DNA of 18,617 nucleotides from CAZEHS01 sp964511875 (GCA_964511875.1 CAZEHS010000066.1:1-18617), one strand, 5' to 3'; positions 7,418 through 15,220 are shown, counted from the stretch's first letter. Notes: generated by a model from the letters alone, not told the origin. Numbers and translations are program-made.

Positions 7418-8275
7418 CTATTCTGATTTGGCAGTGTCGCGCCAGTGTACCAGGGATTTCCGGGCTTCTGCGATCGTATATGCCGCCTCTCCCAATTCAA
7501 AATCATCCTGGTTCTGCAGGATATCCATCAAATGTCCTATCCGTGGAAGACGAAGCCCAACCTTGCGCATGGTTTCCTTCTGCGAAAATATCTCGGCAGG
7601 TGTCCCATGAAGAGCCATTGATCCCTGATGCATGACATACGCCTGATCACAATAGAGTGGAACGATGTCGATATCGTGAGTTGAAAGAATGATGGATATT
7701 CCCAGCTCATCCTGTGTTTTACGGAGCAGATGCATGATTTCACTGACTCCTGAAGGATCCAGTCCCGCAGTGGGTTCATCGAAAATCATCACCTCCGGTT
7801 TCATAGCCAGAACACCGGCGATAGCTACCCTCTTTTTCTGTCCGAAGCTGAGCGCATGGGTTGGACGGTCCTTCAGAGCAGCCGTACCTGTGACTTCCAT
7901 AGCCCAGTTGACCCGGGCTTGAACCTCCTCACGGGTCAGCTTGAGATTCATTGGACCAAATGAGATATCCTGATAAACGCTGGCTGAAAACAGCTGATTG
8001 TCGGAATCCTGGAAGACAAATCCGACACGCCTCCTTAGATCCAGAAGCGCGGAAGCTGAATAGGCATAGGGCAAACCTTCTAAATGAAGCGAACCGGATG
8101 TAGGCTTGATGATTCCATTCATGCATAGGAGCAGCGTGGATTTTCCTGCACCGTTGCCTCCCAGAATGGCAGTCGTTTCGCCTTTTCCTACATTGATGGT
8201 GATGCCTTTCAGCGCTTCAGTACCATCAGGGTAGTTATATTTCAGGTCATTGACCTCAAGAATGTTTTTTGTCAC
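7418..8275 (-). CDS. cbiO: Cobalt ECF transporter ATPase CbiO
   Basis: ATP-binding subunit of the cobalt energy-coupling-factor transporter, powering CbiM/CbiN-dependent Co2+ uptake at the inner face of the membrane. Numbered from the GTG start chosen here (285 residues): Walker A GGNGAGKST at 39-47, Q-loop Q89 (FQDSDNQLF), signature LSFGQ at 142-146, Walker B VMIFDEP at about 162-168, and H-loop H200 (STHD). The GTG gives a protein beginning VTKNILEVNDLKYNYPDG, where the family normally starts, and GCAGG lies seven bases upstream. In-frame ATG (8293) and TTG (8320) codons would add 6 or 15 residues but have poorly placed SDs. The 45-base distance from the cbiQ stop (46 bases after 8321) contains no terminator. 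Confidence 0.95.
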   Translation of the reverse strand: MTKNILEVNDLKYNYPDGTEALKGITINVGKGETTAILGGNGAGKSTLLLCMNGIIKPTSGSLHLEGLPYAYSASALLDLRRRVGFVFQDSDNQLFSASVYQDISFGPMNLKLTREEVQARVNWAMEVTGTAALKDRPTHALSFGQKKRVAIAGVLAMKPEVMIFDEPTAGLDPSGVSEIMHLLRKTQDELGISIILSTHDIDIVPLYCDQAYVMHQGSMALHGTPAEIFSQKETMRKVGLRLPRIGHLMDILQNQDDFELGEAAYTIAEARKSLVHWRDTAKSE

Positions 8276-8320
8276 ACATATACCTGCTTTCATGAACGGA
8301 AGGCTGACATTCCTATACAA

Positions 8321-9091
8321 TCATCTCGTCAAAGCCCATAGTCCAGCCAGAAGAACGTTCAGCAGCACCGTTGAGAGTACTAGACCCTTGCTCTTTGTGT
8401 AATCCTCTTCCAATACAGTCAGTTCACCTTGGTAACCTCTGGACTCCAGTGCTGTATACAGGTCATCCGAACGCTTCAGTGCACGGACCAGCAGCATAGT
8501 CAGCATTGTTCCGAATGATTTGTAGGCCGTTCCAGGGGTCCCGTACCCTAACCGTGAATGCTGTGCCGTCATGATAGCCGCCGAAGTATCCAGTAGCACG
8601 AATATGAACCGGTAAATCAATCCCATCAGATCAGTCATAAGCACAGGAAGCCCCAGCTTTTGCAGAGCTGAAAGAAGTGCGACCATCGGAGTTGTCAGCG
8701 AAAGTGCATATAGGCAGGAAGTCGCTCCAAGGGCTTTGAAAAATAGATTCACCGCGGCTGCCATGCTCTCAGGGGAAATTCCAAGCCAATTACCTGCGAA
8801 AGGAACCGCCATAAGCAACCCGGCAGGATCATCATACAGATTTATAAGAATTGTGATGATTCCTATCATCAGGAAGGTTACGGGAAGCATCAGCAAACGG
8901 ACAAAGAATGCCAGCGGCACTCCGCCTCTATTGACAGTATACCCCGACATGACCAGTATCACTGCGACAGAGACCCATGGATCATTTAAAAGGACACAGG
9001 TCAGCAGAGTCAGAAGGGTAAATGCCATTTTTTGTCTTGGCTCGATCGCTTTTTGCTTGGATAGGTATGCATAATGGTCGATATGGATCAT
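8321..9091 (-). CDS. cbiQ: Cobalt ECF transporter transmembrane subunit CbiQ
   Basis: The T-component (CbiQ/EcfT) that couples CbiO hydrolysis to the substrate-binding CbiM; 256 residues. It is strongly hydrophobic, with about five or six membrane segments, and begins IDHYAYLSKQKAIEPRQKM, typical of CbiQ. The two cytoplasmic coupling helices are represented by the Ala-Arg-Gly-type motifs around LLVRALKRSDDLYTALESRGYQGE (about residues 202-225), which dock on the ATPases. The ATG overlaps the cbiN stop in an ATGA junction, so the two are translationally coupled. Confidence 0.94.
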   Translation of the reverse strand: MIHIDHYAYLSKQKAIEPRQKMAFTLLTLLTCVLLNDPWVSVAVILVMSGYTVNRGGVPLAFFVRLLMLPVTFLMIGIITILINLYDDPAGLLMAVPFAGNWLGISPESMAAAVNLFFKALGATSCLYALSLTTPMVALLSALQKLGLPVLMTDLMGLIYRFIFVLLDTSAAIMTAQHSRLGYGTPGTAYKSFGTMLTMLLVRALKRSDDLYTALESRGYQGELTVLEEDYTKSKGLVLSTVLLNVLLAGLWALTR

Positions 9092-9414
9092 TTTTCATCA
9101 TCAACTTTCTCTTTTCTGCCTCTCCATAACCCAATGAAATACCCCATGACACCAGCACCCAACGCGGCCTGGAGCGAAAAAAACAAACTTTCTATTTCGC
9201 CGCTTGCCGGCTCCCAAAGAGGCTTGAACCAGGGAATGTAATCCGGAGAGATTTCTGCGACCGCAGCCTCAGCTAGTCCGTCCGCACCGCTGAATTCAGC
9301 GTTTTTCAATAGAAACATAGGAGCTATAGCCAGTACGACCACAAGGGCGATCAGCAGCAGGGTAGTGCTCGTTTTGAATGGTACATATCTTGAATGATCA
9401 GCAACCGGCTTCAT
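9088..9414 (-). CDS. cbiN: Cobalt transport accessory subunit CbiN
   Basis: Small 108-residue membrane protein of the cobalt ECF system. CbiN associates with CbiM and is needed for metal loading. It has two transmembrane helices (about residues 16-36 and 82-98) joined by an extracytoplasmic loop with the family motif AEFSGADGLAE and a YIPWFKPLWEPASGEIESLFF stretch (about 59-79). Its start lies inside the 3' end of cbiM, a 17-base overlap, with GGGGGAG as SD about five bases upstream; the stop overlaps the cbiQ start. Confidence 0.94.
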   Translation of the reverse strand: MKPVADHSRYVPFKTSTTLLLIALVVVLAIAPMFLLKNAEFSGADGLAEAAVAEISPDYIPWFKPLWEPASGEIESLFFSLQAALGAGVMGYFIGLWRGRKEKVDDEK

Positions 9415-10159
9415 GATGCTCCCCCTTTTTCGTAAAGAATTTCAGTGCATCCAGGCCTTCATGATGGTATGCGGCGATCGCATTGAAAACGATTACTGTC
9501 AGGATGCCTTCACTGATTGCCAGAGGCAGCTGTGTCATGGCAAATATTCCTGAGAACTTCACGAAGGATGCCATTACGCCTCCTGTTTCTGAAGGGAATG
9601 CCAAAGCCAGCTGTAAGGACGTTGTGACATAGGTCAGCAAATCCCCAAGGGCAGCAGCAAGAAATACGCTCAGCCATTGAGGGCCTTTCAGCATTCTTAC
9701 GATATGGTATACACCATAGGCAACAAAGGGCCCAACGACTGCCATGGAGAATGTGTTCGCTCCCAGGGTCGTAAGACCTCCATGTGCAAGCAGCAATGCC
9801 TGGAACAGCAGGACGATCAAACCAAGAACACTCATTGTAGTGGGACCGAACAATATGGCCCCCAGACCGACTCCGGTGGGGTGAGAACAGCTTCCGGTTA
9901 CCGAAGGGATTTTCAGCGCTGAAAGCACGAATGCGAAAGCACCTACAAGAGCAAGGAGCATTTTTAGCTTCGGATTTTCCTTTACCCTTTTCTTGATGGA
10001 AAAGTATCCCAGTATGACAAAGGGAATGGTCATGGTTCCCCATGAAACCGCCCAGACCGGCGGCAGAAATCCTTCCATGATATGCATACCCGCCGCAGCT
10101 CCAGGCATCATTACCAGCATCAGAGCAATGCCGATCATAAGTTGATATTTTCGGTTCAT
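9398..10159 (-). CDS. cbiM: Cobalt ECF transporter substrate-binding subunit CbiM
   Basis: Membrane-embedded S-component that binds Co2+; 253 residues with about seven hydrophobic segments. The N-terminal 24 residues look like a signal sequence ending in GAAAG, and the mature chain would start MHIMEGFLP, the metal-binding N-terminus of CbiM. Further family features are GSCSHPTGVGLGAILFGP (about residues 91-108) and HGGLTTLGANTF (about 128-139). The start at 10159 follows AGGAGGG directly upstream. The frame stays open through the leader and the N run up to 10369, but that is the untranslated riboswitch, not coding. It is the first gene of cbiMNQO plus the cyclase gene. Confidence 0.95.
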   Translation of the reverse strand: MNRKYQLMIGIALMLVMMPGAAAGMHIMEGFLPPVWAVSWGTMTIPFVILGYFSIKKRVKENPKLKMLLALVGAFAFVLSALKIPSVTGSCSHPTGVGLGAILFGPTTMSVLGLIVLLFQALLLAHGGLTTLGANTFSMAVVGPFVAYGVYHIVRMLKGPQWLSVFLAAALGDLLTYVTTSLQLALAFPSETGGVMASFVKFSGIFAMTQLPLAISEGILTVIVFNAIAAYHHEGLDALKFFTKKGEHHEAGC

Positions 10160-10192
10160 AAACCCTCCTGAATTCTCATAATGGATACAACA

Positions 10193-10223
10193 AACCCTCA
10201 ACCGGAGAGACTGGCTGAGGGTT
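10193..10223 (-). terminator. Putative expression-platform hairpin of the cobalamin riboswitch
   Basis: On the minus strand AACCCTCA (10223-10216) pairs with TGAGGGTT (10200-10193) around a 15-base loop, and the transcript continues TGTTGT. The U-run is broken, so termination may be weak. The same AACCCTC arm can also pair with the cbiM ribosome binding region at 10160-10167 (GAGGGTTT). Confidence 0.55.
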
Positions 10224-10295
10224 ATGCAAATCCACCATTGATTTCTGGATTCATGCAGAACACCCCCTATCGCTCGTAGAGTCATTGGCGTTGAT

Positions 10296-10376
10296 TTTAC
10301 AGGCAGGTCTTCTGGCTCGAGCGTCATCACAGTGCCCGCCTTCCCGGTTTNNNNNNNNNNCTTCAGCACCTGTAAA
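10296..10376 (-). promoter_or_regulatory. Cobalamin (B12) riboswitch, interrupted by an assembly gap
   Basis: Read on the minus strand, the element opens with TTTACAGGTGCTGAAG. After the N run it continues with a GGGAAGGCGGGCACTG stretch, GATGACGC and the B12 box GAGCCAGAAGACCTGCC, and closes with CCTGTAAA. The outer arms TTTACAGG and CCTGTAAA form an 8-bp P1 helix. Cobalamin riboswitches are usually around 200 bases; only 81 positions, 10 of them N, are present here, so the P3-P5 core and the kissing loop are missing and must lie in the gap. A riboswitch of this class controlling cbiMNQO is common: B12 represses uptake of the cobalt needed to make it. Confidence 0.9.
10351..10360. other. Assembly gap (10 N)
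   Basis: Ten undetermined bases inside the riboswitch aptamer. Ten N is a common placeholder, and the missing aptamer core suggests the true distance is longer, perhaps by about 100 bases. Confidence 0.95.
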
Positions 10377-10394
10377 TGTTATTCACTTGGGTTC

Positions 10395-10423
10395 ATTCTA
10401 TCACGGGAAATTTCACCAGTCAA
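10395..10423 (-). promoter_or_regulatory. Sigma-A promoter of the cobalt operon
   Basis: On the minus strand: TTGACT (10423-10418), a 17-base spacer, TAGAAT (10400-10395). Both boxes match consensus at five of six. The predicted transcript start, near 10388, is about 12 bases before the P1 helix of the riboswitch. The -35 box overlaps the stop codon (10420-10422) of the upstream kinase gene. Confidence 0.85.
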
Positions 10424-12777
10424 CGTGCCGGTCTGTCTCCGGAGACCTTCAGGTATTTTTCCAGAATTCCATCAAAGATGGATTGGCTGATCGGTTTGCT
10501 GATATAGTCATCCATTCCTGCTGCTATGCATTTTTCTCGATCACCCTGCATTGCGTTGGCCGTCATTGCCACGACCACCGGACGCTTACCAGGTACCTGC
10601 TCCCTGCGGATGACCCTTGTTGCAGCATAGCCATCCATGCCCGGCATCTGGCAGTCCATGAAAATCAGATCATAGTCGTTTTCACGGAAGGCTGCCACAG
10701 CTTCGTTCCCATCTTTTGTGACATGACATTTCAGGCCTTTGTTTTCCAACATCACTTCAATCAGCTTGATGTTGATGTCATTGTCCTCCGCCAAAAGGAT
10801 TCGGGGAGGATTTCCAAGCGTTGGATTCCCTTGAAGGAAGAGATGATCTGACCCCGGTATATCATGCTTCGTTTCCGACCTAGGTCCTGATGCAGGTTGA
10901 AATGGAATTAATAAGTGAAATGTCGACCCTATGCCGTATGTGCTCTCCACCCAGACATCTCCACCCATGAGGTGTGTGAGTTCCCTTGTGATGGATAATC
11001 CAAGTCCGGTTCCTCCATATCGTCTGCTGGTCGTTGAATCAGCCTGGGTGAACGGCTCGAATAAAAATTCCATTTCCTCTTTCCTCATTCCGATACCGGT
11101 ATCCTTGATCCTGAAATGAATGACCACTGCTTCCTCTTCCCGTTCGATACGCTCTGCAGTCAGTTGAATACTGCCTCTTTCAGTGAATTTAACCGCATTA
11201 CCGAGAAGATTGGTAAGAATCTGTTTAAGCCGTGAGGGATCACCTACAATTGAATCAGGAAGATTTTCGGCAAGTATCACATCAATTATCGGACCATTTT
11301 CAAGCTTAGGCGCCATAAGACCCACAGTGCTTTCAACCACTTCACGCAGTGAGAATTTTTTGTTCTCGAGAACCATTCGTCCGGCTTCAATCTTAGAAAA
11401 ATCAAGGATGTCGTTGATGAGGTAAAGCAGTATCTCAGAGGCATTTATGGCTTCCCTGAGATAATCCTTCTGTGCTCTGGCCAGATATGTCTTCTCCAAA
11501 AGGTTCAGGAAGCCAAGTATCCCGTTCAACGGCGTCCGTATTTCATGGGACATGTTTGCCAGAAATTGCCCTTTCATAATACTGGCCGCCTCTGCTGATC
11601 GTCTGGCTAACACCAGCTCCATTTCTGATTGCTTTCGGGCAGTGATATCCCGTGAAACACCGATTAAGCCCGATACACGGCCTTCTTCATCATAAAACGG
11701 CGTTTTCATCGTTTCAATATCCACCATCGATCCATCCGACAAGGTGATCGTCTCTTCATTGGTGACAGGCACACCTGCCTCCAGCATCTCTCGGTCCTTT
11801 TGCCTGAAAAACTCTGCCAGGCTTTTATCCTTTACAAAATCAAGGTCTGTCTTCCCAATGATTTCTTCCTCACTTAGTCCGATGAATTTATGTGAGAAAG
11901 CCGTATTGCAGCCGAGATAGACACTGGCAGTATCCTTATAGAAAATAAGATCCGGTATCGCATCCATCATGGATTTCAGGAACCTTTTCTGGCCTTTAAG
12001 CTCTTGCTGGAGTTTGCGCTGTTCTGTTATAATCCGTGCAACGCCTGTCGTGCCAACAGTGTTGCCGCCGGCGTCTATAATAGGCGTTTTAAAGGTTTCC
12101 ACCCACTCCAGATTTTCTCTTTTAATGATGAATTCCTCAACGGAGAGCTGTTTTCCCGTCTTCATTACATATTGGTCATCCTCTGTGTACTTACGTGCGA
12201 AAGAAGATGGCCATATATCATAATCCGTTTTATCCAGAATATCCTCGAGAGGCCTGCCGATAAGCGCTTCAAACGGTTTATTCACAGCGATGAATCGTCC
12301 TTTTTCGTCCTTCATCCATGCATAAAAAGGCAGATTGTCCAATAGGGAAGCCAATTGTGCCTTAGAATTCTGTACCTCGAACTCCCTGTTCCTTAGAACT
12401 GTAACATCTTTGCATATACCATAAAAAGCAGAGGTTCCTCTAAAATCGCTTTTAAAAACTCGACTTTCAACCTGAATGACTTCTCCTGATTGAGCCAAAA
12501 GCGGAATGGCGCATTTCTGTTCAATCCCATCCATAAGACGTTCAAGACTTTCATTTACTTCAGCATTGGAATCGGCCGGGTGAAGGTCCAGAATATTCAT
12601 ACCATCCAGACTATCCTTGGAATAACCGAGTCTCGTGATAAGAGCACGGTTAGCCATCAGAATATCACCCTGCACATTCATAATGTAGATCAAATCATCA
12701 ATTTCATTGAAGATCAGTTCAAATGGATTGTTTCCTTTGTCAGGTTCGTTATTCATTTTATCCGCTCCCATACCCAC
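10420..12777 (-). CDS. Soluble triple-PAS hybrid sensor histidine kinase
   Basis: A 785-residue hybrid kinase with no membrane segment or signal peptide, so it should sense a cytoplasmic signal. Domains in order (GTG-start numbering): PAS about 17-130, PAS/PAC about 140-253, PAS/PAC about 265-383, HisKA about 400-465 with phosphorylatable H411 in SHEIRTPLNG, HATPase about 510-628 with N-box N527, G1 DTGIGM (D559) and G2 GGTGLGLS (588-595), and a receiver domain about 658-778 with acidic E664/D665, phosphoacceptor D708, T739 and K761. There is no HPt domain and no separate response regulator nearby, so its output is unknown. ATG codons at 12771 and 12756 are alternative starts; the latter has GGGAG eight bases upstream and may be the true one. 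The stop overlaps the -35 of the cobalt operon promoter. Confidence 0.93.
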   Translation of the reverse strand: MGMGADKMNNEPDKGNNPFELIFNEIDDLIYIMNVQGDILMANRALITRLGYSKDSLDGMNILDLHPADSNAEVNESLERLMDGIEQKCAIPLLAQSGEVIQVESRVFKSDFRGTSAFYGICKDVTVLRNREFEVQNSKAQLASLLDNLPFYAWMKDEKGRFIAVNKPFEALIGRPLEDILDKTDYDIWPSSFARKYTEDDQYVMKTGKQLSVEEFIIKRENLEWVETFKTPIIDAGGNTVGTTGVARIITEQRKLQQELKGQKRFLKSMMDAIPDLIFYKDTASVYLGCNTAFSHKFIGLSEEEIIGKTDLDFVKDKSLAEFFRQKDREMLEAGVPVTNEETITLSDGSMVDIETMKTPFYDEEGRVSGLIGVSRDITARKQSEMELVLARRSAEAASIMKGQFLANMSHEIRTPLNGILGFLNLLEKTYLARAQKDYLREAINASEILLYLINDILDFSKIEAGRMVLENKKFSLREVVESTVGLMAPKLENGPIIDVILAENLPDSIVGDPSRLKQILTNLLGNAVKFTERGSIQLTAERIEREEEAVVIHFRIKDTGIGMRKEEMEFLFEPFTQADSTTSRRYGGTGLGLSITRELTHLMGGDVWVESTYGIGSTFHLLIPFQPASGPRSETKHDIPGSDHLFLQGNPTLGNPPRILLAEDNDINIKLIEVMLENKGLKCHVTKDGNEAVAAFRENDYDLIFMDCQMPGMDGYAATRVIRREQVPGKRPVVVAMTANAMQGDREKCIAAGMDDYISKPISQSIFDGILEKYLKVSGDRPAR

Positions 12778-12865
12778 GCCCCCCCTGACCTAGAGATTGT
12801 TACCCATCTTGTCCGGCCGAATCATCCCCTCAGTCCGACCTTCAATTGCAGGACTGAAATAGTGG

Positions 12866-13162
12866 TCATCTGGCGAATGTAGGTGCCACCTTGCAGGGAA
12901 CGATTTCAATCCGTTCCCAGACATTTCCCAGCACATAGGGCTCAGTCTTCAGCCAGGAATCCAATGCGTCTCTGTCGGCATATTCCACAACCAAAAAAGA
13001 ACCGATCATTTTTCCGGATTCGTCCAAAAGGGCTGCGCCATAGATATGCTCATCTCTTGCTGATGCTTCTGCCACGCCTTTCAAGTGAGCCTCTCTGGCG
13101 GCCAACCGTCTTTCATGGGCCTTATCGTCGGAACCATCAAAACCTGTCACTAAAAATTGCAT
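12866..13162 (-). CDS. YciI-like (YCII-related domain) protein
   Basis: A 98-residue single-domain protein of the YciI family, a dimeric alpha-beta (ferredoxin-like) fold of poorly known function. Supporting features are an N-terminal strand MQFLVTGFDGSDDKAHERRLAAREAHL, a central LLDESGKMIGSFLVVEYADRDALDSWLKTEPYV where the 'GS..vve..dr.al..wl..dPy' pattern is characteristic, and a terminal strand WERIEIVPCKV. GGAGG lies six bases before the ATG. It sits in the same direction as the prenyltransferase gene (99 bases upstream) and the kinase gene (88 bases downstream). Whether it is cotranscribed is unclear. Confidence 0.9.
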   Translation of the reverse strand: MQFLVTGFDGSDDKAHERRLAAREAHLKGVAEASARDEHIYGAALLDESGKMIGSFLVVEYADRDALDSWLKTEPYVLGNVWERIEIVPCKVAPTFAR

Positions 13163-13261
13163 ATGAATCCTCCATGGTGATTAATCCGCTCAACTGTGCA
13201 TTTATCCGTATTTTTCCGTGTATTCCGTGGTTTCATTTGGTTATACTGTTTCTAATGTGCT

Positions 13262-14209
13262 TCATAACCACAATACTCCGATTCCCATCCCAAGGCAATA
13301 CAAAAGCGCGACCAATAGAAAGCTTTTCACCGAGAGCACAAAGGTCTCAGCCTTACTTTGTACCGCTGTAAATGTGCGGGAAGCCTTGTACACAAAAGGG
13401 ATGCCTAAAAAGACCAGTCCACAGGAGATCGGTATCCATTGAAGGAACAGATTCAGCAGAACACTCAGGAACATCAGGAGATACAAGCCTCTTGACAGCA
13501 CCAGTCCCCATTTTTTTCCGATAACAATCGGGAGTGTATGACGTCCGTTGACGACATCCTCATCAAGGTCACACAGGTTATTGCTCAACATGATATTGGC
13601 AATACCGCAGACCAGCGGGAAAGAAATCATGAAGGTTCGAAATATTTCATAGATGTTCATATCCAGGGACAGCAAAGGTCCTGATAAGGAGAAAATGATC
13701 CATCCCAGAGGAAAGACATGAATATACACACTCAGGAAAAAAATCACGAAACCCATGAAAAATCCTGAAGCAGCCTCACTGAAAAAAGTCCTTGAAAGGG
13801 GCATCGGCCCCCAGGAATATAAAAGCCCCACGAGAAAGGAAACTGCCCCGATGCCCAGCACCACAAGATCCGTACGCAGCGCCAACCAAAGACCGGAGAT
13901 GACTCCGATTGAAACAAGGGTCACAATCGCAGCTAGAGCCGTTTTAAGGCTCAGGCCGTCACGTACAAGCGTATTATGACTTTCGTAATTGTATCCATCC
14001 CGCTGAACTGCCTTCTGAAAATCCGTGTAATGATTGGATGCAGTCGTAGCCATATCGATGCAGATCAGCGAAAGGAACATGAGAAGCAGATTCAGCGAAT
14101 CCAGTCGGTGGTATCCCCAAATGGAATATAACGATCCTAGCAGGAGCGGCATCATGCTTGCAACTTTGGTACGCAGTTCCACAAAATGGATAAAGGATCT
14201 CAGGCTCAT
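13262..14209 (-). CDS. menA: UbiA-family prenyltransferase (MenA/DmkA type)
   Basis: A 315-residue integral membrane prenyltransferase with about eight or nine hydrophobic helices. Enzymes of this type transfer a polyprenyl chain to 1,4-dihydroxy-2-naphthoate, giving demethylmenaquinone. The first Mg-diphosphate motif is N59-HYT-D63, followed by R70/D71; the second is NNLCDLDED (N210 to D218). NGRHTLPIVIGKKWG after motif 2 is typical of MenA and not of haem O or chlorophyll synthases. AGAGGA precedes the ATG, and the gene begins 10 bases after the polyprenyl synthase stop. Together with that gene and the adjacent NADH dehydrogenase it corresponds to dmkA of the Listeria extracellular electron transfer locus. 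No naphthoate-synthesis (men) or futalosine (mqn) genes are in the window, so the source of the quinone head is unknown. Confidence 0.9.
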   Translation of the reverse strand: MSLRSFIHFVELRTKVASMMPLLLGSLYSIWGYHRLDSLNLLLMFLSLICIDMATTASNHYTDFQKAVQRDGYNYESHNTLVRDGLSLKTALAAIVTLVSIGVISGLWLALRTDLVVLGIGAVSFLVGLLYSWGPMPLSRTFFSEAASGFFMGFVIFFLSVYIHVFPLGWIIFSLSGPLLSLDMNIYEIFRTFMISFPLVCGIANIMLSNNLCDLDEDVVNGRHTLPIVIGKKWGLVLSRGLYLLMFLSVLLNLFLQWIPISCGLVFLGIPFVYKASRTFTAVQSKAETFVLSVKSFLLVALLYCLGMGIGVLWL

Positions 14210-14219
14210 AGGTGTCCTC

Positions 14220-15203
14220 TCATACCTGCCGGCTGAGTAAACGGGGCAGGGTTTGAGCGAGGAGCATTTTCCCGGTTCCTTCAGGCAAGCGTTTCAAATA
14301 ATTCATGGCTTTTTTAGTATATGCTGCGGCTGCCCTTTCAGAATTCTCAAGTGCAGCAGATTTCTTAAGCAATCGGCCGAGTTCTGAGGCATCCTCCTGT
14401 TTGAAACCTTCCCTGCTCAGAATGCTTCGGATTTCAGCACCTTCAGATCCTTTCATTCCTATAATGAGGGGCAGAGTGAAGCAGCCCTTCTGCAGATCCA
14501 TTAGGGTATCTTTCCCGAATACCGATGATTCTCCCTGATAGTCCAGGAGATCATCAATGATCTGAAAGGTCATCCCGACACAATACCCTATACGAGCCAG
14601 TGTCTTTGTGACACCCTCTTCTGCCCCGGCTTCCCGGGCACCGGTGAACAGACTGACTGCGAAAAGTGCTGCAGTCTTCCCTGCTATGATCTTTTTGTAT
14701 TCACGGATGGTCAATTCAGTATTGTGCCGGTTCTTATACTGTCGGATTTCACCCAGACATACCTTCGAAACGCCGCCGGACAACACCTTCAGAGTTTCCT
14801 TGTCATACGCATGCCCTGAAAGCATCAGGAAGCACTGACATAAAAGATAATCACCCATATACACGGCAAATTCCTTACCGTAACGGGACTGGATCGTATC
14901 TTTTCCACGCCGAAGCCGGGATTCATCCACCACATCGTCATGAATAAGAGTCGCCAGGTGAAGGTTCTCAATCGCTGCGGCCAGAGTGAGGAAACTTTGT
15001 TTTTTTGAGGCTTCCGGCTCAGGACCAAAACGGCTCCCGATCATGAACAGGGCAGGTCGGAGCATTTTCCCCCCTGTTGCGGTAAGATAGTCCACGGACT
15101 CGTTCAGATGTTCTTCGCTGGACTGATTCACTTCATTTATGATCCCAAGAATCGTTTCAAGTTCTGATGCGATCTCCGGATAGTCTGCCCAAAAGGGATT
15201 CAT
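14220..15203 (-). CDS. trans-Polyprenyl diphosphate synthase (HepT/DmkB type)
   Basis: A 327-residue all-alpha isoprenoid chain-elongating enzyme that adds isopentenyl diphosphate units to an allylic primer to make the quinone side chain. The first aspartate-rich motif is D89-D90-VV-D93 within LIHDDVVDESRLRRG, and the second is D217-D218-LL-D221 in IIDDLLDYQG; GGKMLRP (residues 44-50) is the conserved start of the fold. No bulky aromatic pair directly precedes motif 1, consistent with a medium or long chain product; the exact chain length cannot be assigned. GGAG lies eight bases before the ATG. It begins 17 bases after the NADH dehydrogenase stop and 10 bases before the prenyltransferase, so all three are probably one transcript. 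Confidence 0.93.
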   Translation of the reverse strand: MNPFWADYPEIASELETILGIINEVNQSSEEHLNESVDYLTATGGKMLRPALFMIGSRFGPEPEASKKQSFLTLAAAIENLHLATLIHDDVVDESRLRRGKDTIQSRYGKEFAVYMGDYLLCQCFLMLSGHAYDKETLKVLSGGVSKVCLGEIRQYKNRHNTELTIREYKKIIAGKTAALFAVSLFTGAREAGAEEGVTKTLARIGYCVGMTFQIIDDLLDYQGESSVFGKDTLMDLQKGCFTLPLIIGMKGSEGAEIRSILSREGFKQEDASELGRLLKKSAALENSERAAAAYTKKAMNYLKRLPEGTGKMLLAQTLPRLLSRQV

Positions 15204-15220
15204 AGGTTGCTCCGTTTAAT

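Noticed and set aside
8276..8320. TTG or ATG start for cbiO 6-15 residues upstream
   Set aside because: The extra residues are not typical of CbiO, and neither codon has a well-placed SD; the GTG at 8275 does.
7418..10159. cbiMNQO as the RibU-type flavin ECF transporter of the FLEET system
   Set aside because: CbiM (MHIMEG), CbiN and the B12 riboswitch identify a cobalt importer, so it should not be counted as part of the electron-transfer locus.
10160..10369. Open frame extending cbiM upstream through the N run
   Set aside because: The segment is the riboswitch and leader; AGGAGGG directly before 10159 and the start of the CbiM signal sequence there fix the real start.
10285..10851. Plus-strand open frame spanning the riboswitch and kinase 3' end
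   Set aside because: It crosses the N run and overlaps the conserved receiver domain of the kinase in antisense; no SD or family features.
12830..12857. Inverted repeat TCAGTCC/GGACTGA after the yciI-like gene as a terminator
   Set aside because: Only 7 bp with a 14-base loop and no T-run on the transcribed strand.
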